A stretch of 64,000 nucleotides of DNA from JAGOUA01 sp964428975 (GCA_964428975.1 CAYSAI010000002.1:1-64000); one strand, 5' to 3'. Counted from the stretch's first letter, positions 1-8,969 are shown. Notes: a model not told the origin generated them from the letters alone. Program-made: numbers and translations.

Positions 1-631
<631 letters not shown>

Positions 632-800
632 TAGGGAGTATTGATGTTCTGTCATTGACAGACATCGAAACCGATGGTCGATAACCTTCTTTATTGAAGG
701 TGTGTTGGAAAAACTTTTGTTTATACGATTCTACTCGTTAGAACACGTAAACGAATTGCAGATAGACATTTCTTGCGGTCACTCTTCTGTTGTCAGAAGC

Positions 801-827
801 AAAAACCCCGTTTTACGGGTGTTTTTT
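801..827 (+). terminator. Rho-independent terminator behind the 16S gene
   Basis: AAAACCCCG, loop TTTTA, then CGGG(T)GTTTT forms a stem with one bulge, followed by a T-run. It lies ~170 nt past the 16S end and before the promoter of the next gene. The 632-800 stretch holds no gene; it contains a small hairpin (ACCTTC/GAAGGT, ~684-701) that could be part of the rRNA precursor. Confidence 0.7.
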
Positions 828-828
828 G

Positions 829-856
829 TTGACAGAATAGAGACTTTTGATACGAT
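829..856 (+). promoter_or_regulatory. Sigma70-type promoter for the gene at 881
   Basis: TTGACA (829-834), 16-nt spacer, TACGAT (851-856). Transcription would start near 863, leaving a very short leader that carries AAAGGAGGT just before the ATG at 881. CTCCTTT at 857-863 could pair with AAAGGAG, but it would be largely untranscribed if this start point is right. Confidence 0.6.
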
Positions 857-880
857 CTCCTTTGCCAAAGGAGGTGTCCC

Positions 881-1435
881 ATGATCGCGCGCAAGACCGT
901 GCTTAGCCAAGAAGCTCCAATCAAGGTATTGATGATCGATGGACGAGGGGATTTAGATCCGTATACGCCCACGGATGCTCGTTTTCGTAAGAATGAGTGG
1001 CTCACCGATCGATTGCAGACGTATCTTTCGAGCGATGTGCGCGTATGTGTGTCGCGCACTACTTCCTCGTTGAATTCGTTCCTCAATGAGATGGATCATT
1101 TGTGCGACCATCGTGGATCTCTACCGCTTCGTTCTGTAAACGAAATCATGTTTGGTATAGCGGTACACGATCCAAAAGCGCATGCACGAGAGACGCTTGA
1201 TCGTCTCGGTCTCATGATTCGTATCATGCAAGGACGCGGTCTCTATACCGACTCCTATCGAGCGGGCGTTCTCACGGTTGCAGGCGAGTTGCATGAAAAA
1301 CATGTGCTTCGTGCAGACATCGTGAGTTCTGTGCAAGTTTCTGATGCGGATGACGAACGAATCGTGAGCGGGATAGTCACGCTTCTTGTCCTTGCTGACG
1401 CGCAGCGCGTGAAGCGTCTGCCGGTGAATGGGTAG
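881..1435 (+). CDS. Hypothetical protein, 184 aa, strong Shine-Dalgarno
   Basis: I do not recognise this protein. It looks soluble, mixed alpha/beta, with no signal peptide or membrane segment. The start is well supported: AAAGGAGGT lies about 6 nt before ATG and a good sigma70 promoter sits directly upstream. The N-terminus (KVLMIDGRGDLDPYTPTDAR) contains an Asp/Gly-rich turn, and the middle (residues ~100-140) resembles a helical bundle. It stands alone between the 16S terminator and its own terminator at 1442, so it is monocistronic. It belongs to the minority of genes here with an AGGAGG-type ribosome binding site. No function is proposed. Confidence 0.75.
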   Translation: MIARKTVLSQEAPIKVLMIDGRGDLDPYTPTDARFRKNEWLTDRLQTYLSSDVRVCVSRTTSSLNSFLNEMDHLCDHRGSLPLRSVNEIMFGIAVHDPKAHARETLDRLGLMIRIMQGRGLYTDSYRAGVLTVAGELHEKHVLRADIVSSVQVSDADDERIVSGIVTLLVLADAQRVKRLPVNG

Positions 1436-1441
1436 GGGCTG

Positions 1442-1468
1442 CTCCGGTGTACACCGGAGTATTTTATT
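1442..1468 (+). terminator. Rho-independent terminator after the 881 gene
   Basis: Perfect palindrome CTCCGGTGTACACCGGAG (1442-1459) followed by TATTTTATTT, seven bases after the stop codon. Confidence 0.75.
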
Positions 1469-1508
1469 TGACGAAAGCATCACAAAACACGTACGATTTT
1501 GCCTGCTT

Positions 1509-1585
1509 GCACGCATAGCTCAGTTGGTTAGAGCGTCACATTGACATTGTGAAGGTCCGTGGTTCGAATCCACGTGCGTGCACCA
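1509..1585 (+). tRNA. tRNA-Val (anticodon GAC)
   Basis: Complete cloverleaf: acceptor GCACGCA/TGCGTGC, D arm GCTC...GAGC, anticodon stem TCACA/TGTGA with loop TTGACAT (anticodon GAC), T arm CGTGG-TTCGAAT-CCACG, and an encoded CCA. It is single and followed by a bidirectional terminator. Confidence 0.97.
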
Positions 1586-1590
1586 TCGTC

Positions 1591-1615
1591 AAAACCACCC
1601 AATCGGGTGGTTTTA
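1591..1615. terminator. Bidirectional terminator between tRNA-Val and the convergent gene
   Basis: AAAACCACCC, loop AATC, GGGTGGTTTT. It has T-runs on both strands and lies between tRNA-Val (plus) and the stop codon at 1618 of the minus-strand gene, so it can serve both. Confidence 0.8.
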
Positions 1616-1617
1616 TG

Positions 1618-2535
1618 TTAGTATTGGACAGGAATGGGGGCAGCGATCTTTCCTTCTAAATATGCTTTGCAACTATCCCCGAATAATTCAGCACAGTATC
1701 CCGCGGAATTATAGAGGGGTGGATCTCTCAAACAGCTAAAGGACGTGTCACAGAATCGTTTAGGATTAGCAAGAATCGTGTCACGTACGCGCATATGGAC
1801 TTCGATATATCTCGACTCTTTGGTACGTTGGTAGAGTCTATAGGTAACTGGAGAAAGAGGGATTGGATACGTTGTTGAGACGGATGGATTGGATAAAAGA
1901 GGTAAGAACAGATCAGCTTCCTTTTTTGCATCCAGCATGGGCACTTCGGCGCCATAATGATAAAGAGGGGGGAAAAAGAACGACTCGTTCATCCCAGACC
2001 TATTATCCGGAAAACGGAATGACCCATTTAAACGTTTCATTTCACATTCAAGAATCTTGTCGTATTCAAAACGACTTATTTCGCCACTGATGTTGTAAAT
2101 ATTGAAACAATTATTCCAATAGGAATCACGAATGGGAGGGGAAGCGAGTATGAGGGTTGTTTGTACGAGAAGGATGAATTCTGCCAAGACGATCCACTTG
2201 CCATAGCGCGTATGAAGAAGAGGCCATTGGATCTTGTAACAAAACCAAAAAAGTACGCCTAGACATAGGAGCGCGAATCCTTGAATAAGCATATGTAATA
2301 CATATGCAATGCCTTCCAAACCCGTATGACCTGATACACGACCACTCTCAAACAACTTGAAGAGGAATGATTTTTTCGTATGATCGAATAAAGCTGGTTT
2401 CCAAACCCATTCAAACAGCTCTCCAACCATCTGACGCAAAGGAAAGATAAAAAGAAGAAGTATACAGACCGTCACGATGATTGAAATAACTATCATCTTC
2501 CACTCTTTTTGTTCTGATTCTGATAGTGAAAACAT
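1618..2535 (-). CDS. Hypothetical membrane protein, 305 aa
   Basis: Not recognised. Three N-terminal hydrophobic segments are visible (residues ~14-34, ~75-102 and ~113-131), followed by a polar region of ~170 residues that is probably extracytoplasmic and contains several cysteines (for example in CDTSFSCLRDPP, YCAELFGDSCK). Topology therefore suggests a small membrane anchor with a possibly disulfide-bonded external domain. The gene is divergent from gapdh: both start in the same ~30 bp, so promoters overlap. Its composition is more AT-rich than its neighbours, which hints at a different history. ATG at 2535 is chosen because it gives the longest N-terminus with -1 T. Confidence 0.7.
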   Translation of the reverse strand: MFSLSESEQKEWKMIVISIIVTVCILLLFIFPLRQMVGELFEWVWKPALFDHTKKSFLFKLFESGRVSGHTGLEGIAYVLHMLIQGFALLCLGVLFWFCYKIQWPLLHTRYGKWIVLAEFILLVQTTLILASPPIRDSYWNNCFNIYNISGEISRFEYDKILECEMKRLNGSFRFPDNRSGMNESFFFPPLYHYGAEVPMLDAKKEADLFLPLLSNPSVSTTYPIPLSPVTYRLYQRTKESRYIEVHMRVRDTILANPKRFCDTSFSCLRDPPLYNSAGYCAELFGDSCKAYLEGKIAAPIPVQY

Positions 2536-2549
2536 ATGTTTTGATACTC

Positions 2550-2558
2550 TGGTATACT
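2550..2558 (+). promoter_or_regulatory. Extended -10 promoter of gapdh, nearly leaderless
   Basis: TGG-TATACT, with the -10 box ending 8 nt before the ATG at 2567. Transcription would start at or next to the start codon. No convincing -35 box is seen, as expected for a TGn-extended -10. Confidence 0.6.
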
Positions 2559-2566
2559 ACCCCCAT

Positions 2567-3580
2567 ATGCTCAACATTGCTATAAACGGATGTGGTCGAA
2601 TTGGTCGTCATGCGATAAAGCTTTTGCAGGATATTCCGAACGTACGTCTTGTCGCGGTGAATGATCTTACCGAACCCGCGACGCTCGCGCACCTTTTGCG
2701 GCATGATACTGTCTATCGAACATACGCGAAAAGCGTGGCTTCTACAGAGAAAACGCTCGTGATCGAGGGCGTCTCTATTCCCGTTTATGCGGAAAAAGAC
2801 CCGTCAAAACTCCCATGGCATGATCTTCATGTAGACGTGGTGCTCGAATGTACGGGGCGTTTTACGGATCGTGAAGGAGCAAGTGCACACCTCAAAGCAG
2901 GGGCGAAGCATGTCGTGATTTCTGCTCCCACGAAAAGCGAAGACGTACCTACGTTTGTGCTTGGCGTAAACGAAGTGGCGATCACGGGAAAAGAGGATAT
3001 CGTGAGCAACGCGAGCTGTACGACGAACTGTCTTGCGCCTGTGATGGCTCTTCTCGACGAGGCGATTGGTATTCAAAAGTCTCTCATGACGACGATTCAT
3101 TCGTATACTGCCTCGCAAGTGTTGCAGGATAGTCCTGCGAAAGACCTTCGTGAGGCGCGCGCAGCAGCGGAAAACATCGTGCCAACCTCCACAGGGGCGG
3201 CGAAGGCCGTCGCGAAGGTACTTCCCTCGATGAACGGGAGATTTGATGGATTAAGCGTGCGCGTGCCGACGCCTGTGGTTTCTTTGTGTGATTGTACGAT
3301 GCTGATGAAACGCACAACGAGCGTCGAAGAAATCACTACGCTTTTTCTCGAGGCGAGCCACGCAGATCGTTGGAACGGACTCATCTCTGCTACGCAAGAA
3401 CCGCTTGTTTCCTCTGATTTTATCGGAAATTCAGCTTCGGCGATCGTAGATCTTGCGCTCACGCGCGTCGTGGACGGCGATCTTGTGAAAGTCGTCGCGT
3501 GGTATGACAACGAATGGGGATATGCCCATCGTCTCGTCGAGCTCGCGATCCTCTTGGGACAAAAATCGCAAACCGTATGA
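2567..3580 (+). CDS. gap: Glyceraldehyde-3-phosphate dehydrogenase
   Basis: Type I phosphorylating GAPDH, 337 aa: converts glyceraldehyde 3-phosphate, NAD+ and phosphate to 1,3-bisphosphoglycerate. The Rossmann start INGCGRIGRHAIK is at residues 4-16 and the catalytic motif SNASCTTNCLAP carries the nucleophilic Cys; the C-terminal VAWYDNEWGYAHR is typical. I chose ATG 2567 because INGCGRIGR follows at once, as usual in the family; an in-frame upstream start would add 30 unlikely residues and lie upstream of the TATACT box. The stop overlaps the pgk start (ATGA), so the two consecutive steps of lower glycolysis are translationally coupled. Confidence 0.97.
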   Translation: MLNIAINGCGRIGRHAIKLLQDIPNVRLVAVNDLTEPATLAHLLRHDTVYRTYAKSVASTEKTLVIEGVSIPVYAEKDPSKLPWHDLHVDVVLECTGRFTDREGASAHLKAGAKHVVISAPTKSEDVPTFVLGVNEVAITGKEDIVSNASCTTNCLAPVMALLDEAIGIQKSLMTTIHSYTASQVLQDSPAKDLREARAAAENIVPTSTGAAKAVAKVLPSMNGRFDGLSVRVPTPVVSLCDCTMLMKRTTSVEEITTLFLEASHADRWNGLISATQEPLVSSDFIGNSASAIVDLALTRVVDGDLVKVVAWYDNEWGYAHRLVELAILLGQKSQTV

Positions 3581-4707
3581 AGGATTTGAAACTCCTTCCA
3601 AAAAAACTTGATGCGTGGCGAGGGAAACGCGTGCTTGTGCGTGTCGATTGGAATGTGCCGCTTGATGGAACACTCGATGCGGAAAACAGCCTACGCATTA
3701 CGCGTTCACTTCCGCTTATCTATGCCTTACAAGAAGTTGGTGCGATCGTGATTATTCTGACGCACGTGGGACGTCCGGCGGGTGTTGACGAGACATTCTC
3801 CACGAAACACCTCGTGCCGTTGCTCAAAAAACAGGGGGTACGTGTAGCGTATCATGCAGAGCTCTCTATAGGAGAGCAGGCGCGTGAAGGCTCCGTGCAT
3901 CTTCTTGAAAACATGCGTTTTTTTCCGGGAGAGGAGAAGAATACTGCCGCGTTTGCGAAAAAACTCGCGAGTGTAGGAGACGTGTTCGTGATGGATGCGT
4001 TTGCCGTGTCGCATCGGATGCATGCGAGCGTTGTTGGTATCACGAAGTTTCTTCCAAGTTTTGCAGGACCTGCATTTCTAGAAGAATGCGCCGCACTCGC
4101 TCCGTTTGTGGGTACGTCAAAAAAGCTCGTAGGAGGAATCGCGTTTTTTGGAGGAAAGAAGATTTCGACAAAACTGCCCGCCATTCTCGCGCTCACGAAG
4201 TGTGTAGAGAGTGTTTTTCTTGGAGGAGCGCTCGCCGTCGTGTGCGAGAAAGCGCGTGGTCGTGAGGTGGGAAAATCGTTTGTGGAAGAAAAGCAGGAGC
4301 GAGGAATCAAACAGCTTCTTGCGAGTAAACGAGTGATTTTGCCGCTTGATTACGTCGTGGCTCCAGCTCTTACACAAAATGCGACACTTCGCTATGCTGA
4401 TGGAGACGACATCAAACCGCATGAGTACGTGGTGGATGTGGGGCCAAGAACGCTCGCGATGTGGGCAAACGCCATTCGTGAAGCGAAGATGTGTTTATGG
4501 AACGGACCGATGGGTCTTGGGGAGATTTCCGCTTTTTCGGCGGGTTCACGTGGGCTTGCGCGCTATCTTGGCTATGTGGGCACACACGCCACAACGATCG
4601 TTGGGGGAGGCGATACGATCCCGATTTTAACACAAGCGGGTGTCATGGAGCGTATCTCATTCGTTTCCACAGGAGGCGGGGCGATGCTTGAATATCTTAT
4701 TCGCTAA
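3577..4707 (+). CDS. pgk: Phosphoglycerate kinase
   Basis: 376 aa, transfers the acyl phosphate of 1,3-bisphosphoglycerate to ADP. Signature LVRVDWNVPLDG near the N-terminus (residues ~20-31), THVGRPAG substrate loop, and the C-terminal nucleotide-binding motifs WNGPMGLGE, GGGDTIPI and STGGGAMLEYL are present. It is slightly shorter than the usual ~390 residues but has both lobes. It begins inside the gap stop codon (ATGA overlap), confirming MKDLKLLPKK as the N-terminus and a two-gene glycolytic operon. A SIMPL protein follows after 8 nt. Confidence 0.97.
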   Translation: MKDLKLLPKKLDAWRGKRVLVRVDWNVPLDGTLDAENSLRITRSLPLIYALQEVGAIVIILTHVGRPAGVDETFSTKHLVPLLKKQGVRVAYHAELSIGEQAREGSVHLLENMRFFPGEEKNTAAFAKKLASVGDVFVMDAFAVSHRMHASVVGITKFLPSFAGPAFLEECAALAPFVGTSKKLVGGIAFFGGKKISTKLPAILALTKCVESVFLGGALAVVCEKARGREVGKSFVEEKQERGIKQLLASKRVILPLDYVVAPALTQNATLRYADGDDIKPHEYVVDVGPRTLAMWANAIREAKMCLWNGPMGLGEISAFSAGSRGLARYLGYVGTHATTIVGGGDTIPILTQAGVMERISFVSTGGGAMLEYLIR

Positions 4708-4715
4708 CAAAATGT

Positions 4716-5474
4716 ATGCTTACCTACAAAGATCAACGCGCAGCGTACGTGCTCGTGTGTGTATTTCTCGTGGTATTGACGGGTTATGTGATGATTCGTA
4801 CGTGGAATGCCCGTATTGAGCAAAAATATATCGGGAAGCCAGAATCGATTCGTGATACGATTTCGATTTCTGGAGAGGGAAAGGTTACGGCGAAACCAAC
4901 ACTTGCGCTCGTGCAGTTTGGTGTGGTTTCACAAGCAAGCACCCCTCTCAAAGCGCAAACAGATAACACGAGCAAAATGAATGAAGTGCATCGTGCGATG
5001 AAAGAGCTTGGTATCAAAGAGGAGGATCTTGCGACTTCGGGCTACAGTCTTTTTCCTGGATACGATTATAGTCAAAATCCACCAAAGATCGTGAACTATA
5101 GTGTTTCGCAGCAGCTCTCTATCAAGATTCGTGATTTCAGCAAGGTGGGAACGGTACTTGAACGTGGCGTGGCATTGGGGATTAATCAGGTGAACAGTGT
5201 TCAATTCACGATCGATGATCCATCACAGCTGCGTGAACAAGCTCGTGAAAAAGCGCTTGAAGACGCGAAGAAAAAAGCGAATGCGCTTGCGAAGGTGCTG
5301 GGTGTGGAAATGGTGCGCGTGGTTTCTTTCACAGAAAATACGGGTGGCGGAGGGCCGATCATGCCGATGTATGATTCGATGATGGGACGTGCGGAAGCGG
5401 CGCCTGCGCCTTCGATCGAACCCGGAACGCAGGATGTGCAGATGTTCGTCACCGTCACCTACGAAATTCGCTAG
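4716..5474 (+). CDS. SIMPL-domain (DUF541) membrane-anchored protein
   Basis: 252 aa. A single N-terminal membrane segment (residues ~11-28, YVLVCVFLVVLTGYVMI) is followed by an external SIMPL/DUF541 domain: ISISGEGKVTAKPTLALVQFGV, a SGYSLFPGYDY region, the REKALEDAKKKANALAKVLG helix and the closing strand VQMFVTVTYEIR. The family forms oligomeric surface or periplasmic assemblies of poorly defined role (YggE-like). Eight bases separate it from pgk, so it is probably co-transcribed. A long quasi-palindrome begins seven bases after its stop. Confidence 0.85.
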   Translation: MLTYKDQRAAYVLVCVFLVVLTGYVMIRTWNARIEQKYIGKPESIRDTISISGEGKVTAKPTLALVQFGVVSQASTPLKAQTDNTSKMNEVHRAMKELGIKEEDLATSGYSLFPGYDYSQNPPKIVNYSVSQQLSIKIRDFSKVGTVLERGVALGINQVNSVQFTIDDPSQLREQAREKALEDAKKKANALAKVLGVEMVRVVSFTENTGGGGPIMPMYDSMMGRAEAAPAPSIEPGTQDVQMFVTVTYEIR

Positions 5475-5480
5475 GACGCC

Positions 5481-5586
5481 CGTGTTTGGCGATCTGCTAG
5501 GGCTTCGGTCAGAAACGTCCTCAACGTACTCGTCAGTACGTCTGCGGTTTTCTGCCCTCCAGCCCGTCGCATCTCATCCAAACACG
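5481..5586. repeat. Nested 106-nt quasi-palindrome
   Basis: Four nested arm pairs are visible: CGTGTTTGG (5481-5489) with CCAAACACG (5578-5586); GGGCT (5500-5504) with AGCCC (5561-5565); CAGAAA (5510-5515) with TTTCTG (5549-5554); ACGTACT (5524-5530) with AGTACGT (5535-5541) around a CGTC loop. The whole would fold into one long interrupted hairpin in RNA or a cruciform in DNA. It lies between convergent genes and has no ORF of its own. It could be a transcript-stabilising hairpin, a terminator or a dispersed repeat copy. Confidence 0.75.
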
Positions 5587-5593
5587 TGTGTCC

Positions 5594-5621
5594 CAAAAAA
5601 ACACCCTCGTGGAGCGAGGGT
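5594..5621 (-). terminator. Terminator of the 5654-6154 minus-strand gene
   Basis: Read on the minus strand: ACCCTCG, loop CTCCA, CGAGGGT, then a run of Ts (the A7 at 5595-5601 on the plus strand). It lies 32 nt beyond the stop codon. Confidence 0.75.
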
Positions 5622-5653
5622 AGAGGCGGACGTGTATGTCCGCCTTTTCGTAT

Positions 5654-6154
5654 TCACCGTTTCGCTTGTCTCGCGAGGTTCTTGCAGATCGTTTGCACGA
5701 TCTCATCAAACTCGATGCTCTCTTTCTCAAGAGGAAACGTTCTTAACACGATGATTTCAAGCGCATGCGAGAGAAAACTCGGCACGATGCGCATGTCAGA
5801 GGCGAGCTCTTGTCGATGCGTCATGAAGAGGACAGAAATCGACGGGTATCGATCGAACAGCAGTCGAATGAGGAGTGGTCCGGCCTCCGTGCCACCATGG
5901 TCCTCTTGCAAAAGGAGCTGCTGTCCCAGCGAGAGAGGGAGCGTTGGGCGTTCGGGCATGGGCACGAAGTAGGAATCGCGAATCACACAGAGCAAGCCGC
6001 CATGATCTTCCTGTAGCATGGACGAAGGATGGGCGACGTAGTGACACATCTCGTTGAAGGTTGGGTGTTCGATATCTGCACCGCTTGTCTCGTATACGGT
6101 TCTGATGAGAAGCTTGTCGTCCATTCGAGGATCGGGCCAAATAATGAGCGGCAT
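5654..6154 (-). CDS. Hypothetical protein, 166 aa, with duplicated LQEDHGG motif
   Basis: Not recognised. The start at 6154 is preferred over an upstream in-frame ATG because AAGGAG lies 6-7 nt before it; this is one of the few Shine-Dalgarno genes. The protein has an N-terminal alpha/beta region (MPLIIWPDPRMDD) and the seven-residue motif LQEDHGG twice, at residues 47-53 and 82-88, each next to a predicted strand or helix. The pairing of His and two acidic residues could bind a metal, but that is inference. No signal peptide or membrane segment. Monocistronic, with its own terminator. Confidence 0.7.
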   Translation of the reverse strand: MPLIIWPDPRMDDKLLIRTVYETSGADIEHPTFNEMCHYVAHPSSMLQEDHGGLLCVIRDSYFVPMPERPTLPLSLGQQLLLQEDHGGTEAGPLLIRLLFDRYPSISVLFMTHRQELASDMRIVPSFLSHALEIIVLRTFPLEKESIEFDEIVQTICKNLARQAKR

Positions 6155-6223
6155 GTTCGTCTCCTTTTTGTGAAACACGCGAGTGATTCTTAGCGAAAAA
6201 ACGCTTTTTTGTCAAAGGTCTCT

Positions 6224-8272
6224 TCACTCCTTTGGAATATCCAGCTGATAGAGTTTTCCTGTATCAAGTACGTACAACGTGTTTTTCGCGGCATCTCCCC
6301 AAAGAGCGGTAGGCTCACGAAACGCAGGCGAAATGAACTGTGCAAGAAGCGCTCCGTTCTTTTGAAAGAGCACGATACGTTGTTCTTTTGGATGGCTTAT
6401 CGCAAGCACGTTTGTATCAGCATCTGTCCAAAGCGCTCCGATTGAGGAAAGCGTTGGCTCAATACTCGCGAGCGACCACGGCTCTTCTTTTCCCGCAAGG
6501 TATTTTTTTACGATGCCTTCTTGTGTGCCCACGTAAATACTCGAATCAATCGCGATACTCACGGCGCGAGACAGCTCAGGCACAGAAGAAGGAAGATAGG
6601 CCGTTTCGCTTGCGAGCGCTCCGGGTGAGCTGGTCCAACGCCAAATCATCTCACGGATCGGATCGAGTGTGTAGACGCGCTTACCATAGCTCGTGACTGC
6701 AACGGTTGAGCTCGCCTTCGTTGCGCTCGTCTGAAGGCGTGTAAGCGTTGTGCCTTGAACGGTATAAAAACGTCCCTTATCATCAAGAAGCATCGGCGTT
6801 TGAGGGCCGTTTCCCATGAGCGTAAGCGTCGTTCCTGCTGGAGCACTTACGCTTGTGAGAGAGCGATCTTGCAAGTTGATGCGCTGTATCGCATTTGTGG
6901 AGGTGTCCACGGTATACGCGAACCCATTTTGAACAACCAGCCCAGACGCACGACCGCCTTGCTCGGAAAAATCCGCGATGAGCGTCGGCTTCGCGATCAC
7001 GCGCTCTCGACGAAGTCGGCTACGAAGGTCATCCAACTCTTTTTCAAGAGCTGTTTTCGTGCGCGCACGCTCTTCCGTTTTTGTATCGAGAGCAGCAAAC
7101 GCTTGCAGGGCTTGGGTGAGTTGCACGCGCGCACGCGCTTCGTCGACGAATACGAGAGCTGATTCAGCCTTGTTTTTCGCATCCACGGCGCGATCATACG
7201 TGGTTGTCCAAGCCTTTTGTTCTGCTCGTTGCATGCGCGTGTATTGAATAAACCACCCTGCGCCAATCATGAGAAAGAGCAGAAAGAAACCCGCGATCAT
7301 AGGCACACGATCACCGGGAAGGAGCGAAAACACTCTCTTCCAAGGAGCGCGAGGAATAAGGCGTTGAATGTGCGTAAAGCGAGGGGTCAAAAATCCACGT
7401 ACGCTTTCCAAAAACGCATTCGAACGAGACGTTGGCGACGCGCGTTCGTTCAGCACGCGTTCGGTTTCTTGCTCAGTATCGTAAAAGGCTTGAACGGACT
7501 CGTGCGCGTCAGGAGAAATGGGGGAATCTTCTGGAGGCGCGGGTTTATCTTCTAGAACAGCCACACGTTTGAGAGAGCTTACGCTCAAAAGAACACCAAA
7601 AAATCGTTCCGTATGATGAAGAGCTTCTAAACGCTGCGTGATTTCTGTGGCGGCAGATACCGGTGGGAGCGTTTTGCAGAGGTGGGTGAGTTCAAGCGTG
7701 TCACGTACGCGCTGGATGTTCTGCGTTCCAAGAAACAGCATGTCGCCGAGCTGCATCGCTCCGCAGACAATAGCGCTCAGCGGTTTCGCCGGATTGGGGA
7801 GCTCTGGTTGTTCTAATGAACCTAATAAATCAAACGCGCGAAGCGTATTATCGGGTTGTCGTTGAAAAAAAATGTTGGTGAGATGGCCCGTTCCAGAAAA
7901 ACAGATATGCTCATCTGCCAGCTGAAACACGTAGAGGTTCACGCGCGACCACACAAGCGCCGCTCCCTCTTCCTCGCTAAAGAGCGCGAGCGCCTCGTTT
8001 ACCCGTTGGACGATCTTCTCGAAGCGTGCCATGGGGTCAACCGTTATGCCGCTTGCGAGCGCTTTCGCTTGATTGAGAGAGGTATGGAGAACGTCCAACA
8101 AGCGTTCGTACACGTAGAGGGAAGAGGTGATTTCCACGAGGGCGAGTACATGAAAGGGTTTTTGTCCCTTGCGTTCATGTTCTAGGTGGAAGAACTCAAT
8201 AAGGCGCTCATTCGAGGCGTCTTCATGAACGCGTATCTCGGCAATGCGGAAGGAAATCTCTTCGGAAGGCAT
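6224..8272 (-). CDS. PP2C-like / TM / coiled coil / beta-propeller protein
   Basis: 682 aa in four parts. Residues ~1-235 resemble a PP2C-type phosphatase scaffold (VWSRVNLYVFQLADEHICFSGTGHLTNIFF, then GDMLFLGTQNI where active enzymes have GD.LLLCSDGL), but the metal-binding Asp motifs are not evident, so it may be a pseudo-phosphatase. Residues 324-344 are a single membrane helix. Residues ~345-435 are a charged coiled coil. Residues ~440-682 show repeated strands (TLIADFSEQGG, SIYVGTQEGIV, NTLYVLDTGKLYQL) typical of an NHL/WD-like propeller, probably outside. The design suggests transmembrane sensing. It is divergent from the regulator at 8349. Confidence 0.65.
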   Translation of the reverse strand: MPSEEISFRIAEIRVHEDASNERLIEFFHLEHERKGQKPFHVLALVEITSSLYVYERLLDVLHTSLNQAKALASGITVDPMARFEKIVQRVNEALALFSEEEGAALVWSRVNLYVFQLADEHICFSGTGHLTNIFFQRQPDNTLRAFDLLGSLEQPELPNPAKPLSAIVCGAMQLGDMLFLGTQNIQRVRDTLELTHLCKTLPPVSAATEITQRLEALHHTERFFGVLLSVSSLKRVAVLEDKPAPPEDSPISPDAHESVQAFYDTEQETERVLNERASPTSRSNAFLESVRGFLTPRFTHIQRLIPRAPWKRVFSLLPGDRVPMIAGFFLLFLMIGAGWFIQYTRMQRAEQKAWTTTYDRAVDAKNKAESALVFVDEARARVQLTQALQAFAALDTKTEERARTKTALEKELDDLRSRLRRERVIAKPTLIADFSEQGGRASGLVVQNGFAYTVDTSTNAIQRINLQDRSLTSVSAPAGTTLTLMGNGPQTPMLLDDKGRFYTVQGTTLTRLQTSATKASSTVAVTSYGKRVYTLDPIREMIWRWTSSPGALASETAYLPSSVPELSRAVSIAIDSSIYVGTQEGIVKKYLAGKEEPWSLASIEPTLSSIGALWTDADTNVLAISHPKEQRIVLFQKNGALLAQFISPAFREPTALWGDAAKNTLYVLDTGKLYQLDIPKE

Positions 8273-8348
8273 GTTGAATCAAGGGTACTCATATGGATGC
8301 TCTCCGTCCAGCTTGTCAGAGGGTGTCGTTTCATGCACCCTTGTGGAT

Positions 8349-8966
8349 ATGCTTGAGCAGTTATTTGGTTCAAGAACCCGCGTGAAGCTGTTAAGTCTAT
8401 TTCTTCGGTATCCACGCGATCCGATGTTTGTGCGTGAATTAACGCGAAAAATAGACACGCAGATTAACGCCGTACGGCGAGAACTAGCGAATTTGCATAA
8501 ATTGGGGTTGATTACGGAGGTGGAATCGAATGAAGAGGCAGATCCGGAAGAGCTTGGCACAAAGAAAACGTTTGGTATCAAACGAAGATATTACATGACG
8601 AACCCACATTTTCCGCTCTTGCAAGAAATCACGTCGCTCATTGTGAAGGCGCAACTCATGCTCGAAAAGCATCTTGATGAGCAAATTCAAACCTTCGGCG
8701 AGGTCAAGTATCTCGCGTTTTTGGGGATGTTTATCGGTAAACCAAAGGCTCCCGTAGAGATTTTTCTCGTAGCGGATACGTTTGATATCAAAAAGCTCAA
8801 AGCCGCGCTCAGCGAGATGGAACACGATCTTGGAACGGAGATTAACTTTAGTCTCATGACGCTTGAAGAGTTTCGCTATCGAAAAGAGATGACGGACAAG
8901 TTTCTCTACGCGATTCTCGAGGCGCCGAAGAACGTCGTCGTCGACCGTTTAAACGAACGAACGTAG
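8349..8966 (+). CDS. Winged-helix regulator with nucleotidyltransferase-like C-terminal domain
   Basis: 205 aa. Residues 1-60 form a winged helix (LFGSRTRVKLLSLFLRYP, FVRELTRKIDTQINAVRREL, LHKLGLITEV). The C-terminal half (VKYLAFLGMFIGKPKAPVEIFLVAD, LGTEINFSLMTLEEFRYRKE, FLYAILEAPKNVVV) follows the pattern of archaeal and CPR regulators fused to an MNT-type nucleotidyltransferase fold, but the catalytic GS...D.D residues are not visible. I chose ATG 8349 (-1 T, start of the winged helix); upstream ATGs would add an unlikely 35-residue N-terminus. It heads an operon with the TsaB-like and glycosyltransferase genes. Confidence 0.65.
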   Translation: MLEQLFGSRTRVKLLSLFLRYPRDPMFVRELTRKIDTQINAVRRELANLHKLGLITEVESNEEADPEELGTKKTFGIKRRYYMTNPHFPLLQEITSLIVKAQLMLEKHLDEQIQTFGEVKYLAFLGMFIGKPKAPVEIFLVADTFDIKKLKAALSEMEHDLGTEINFSLMTLEEFRYRKEMTDKFLYAILEAPKNVVVDRLNERT

Positions 8967-8969
8967 CGT

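Noticed and set aside
857..875. SD-sequestering hairpin CTCCTTT-GCC-AAAGGAG before the 881 gene
   Set aside because: The predicted transcription start (~863) removes the 5' arm, so the RNA hairpin would not form from this promoter.
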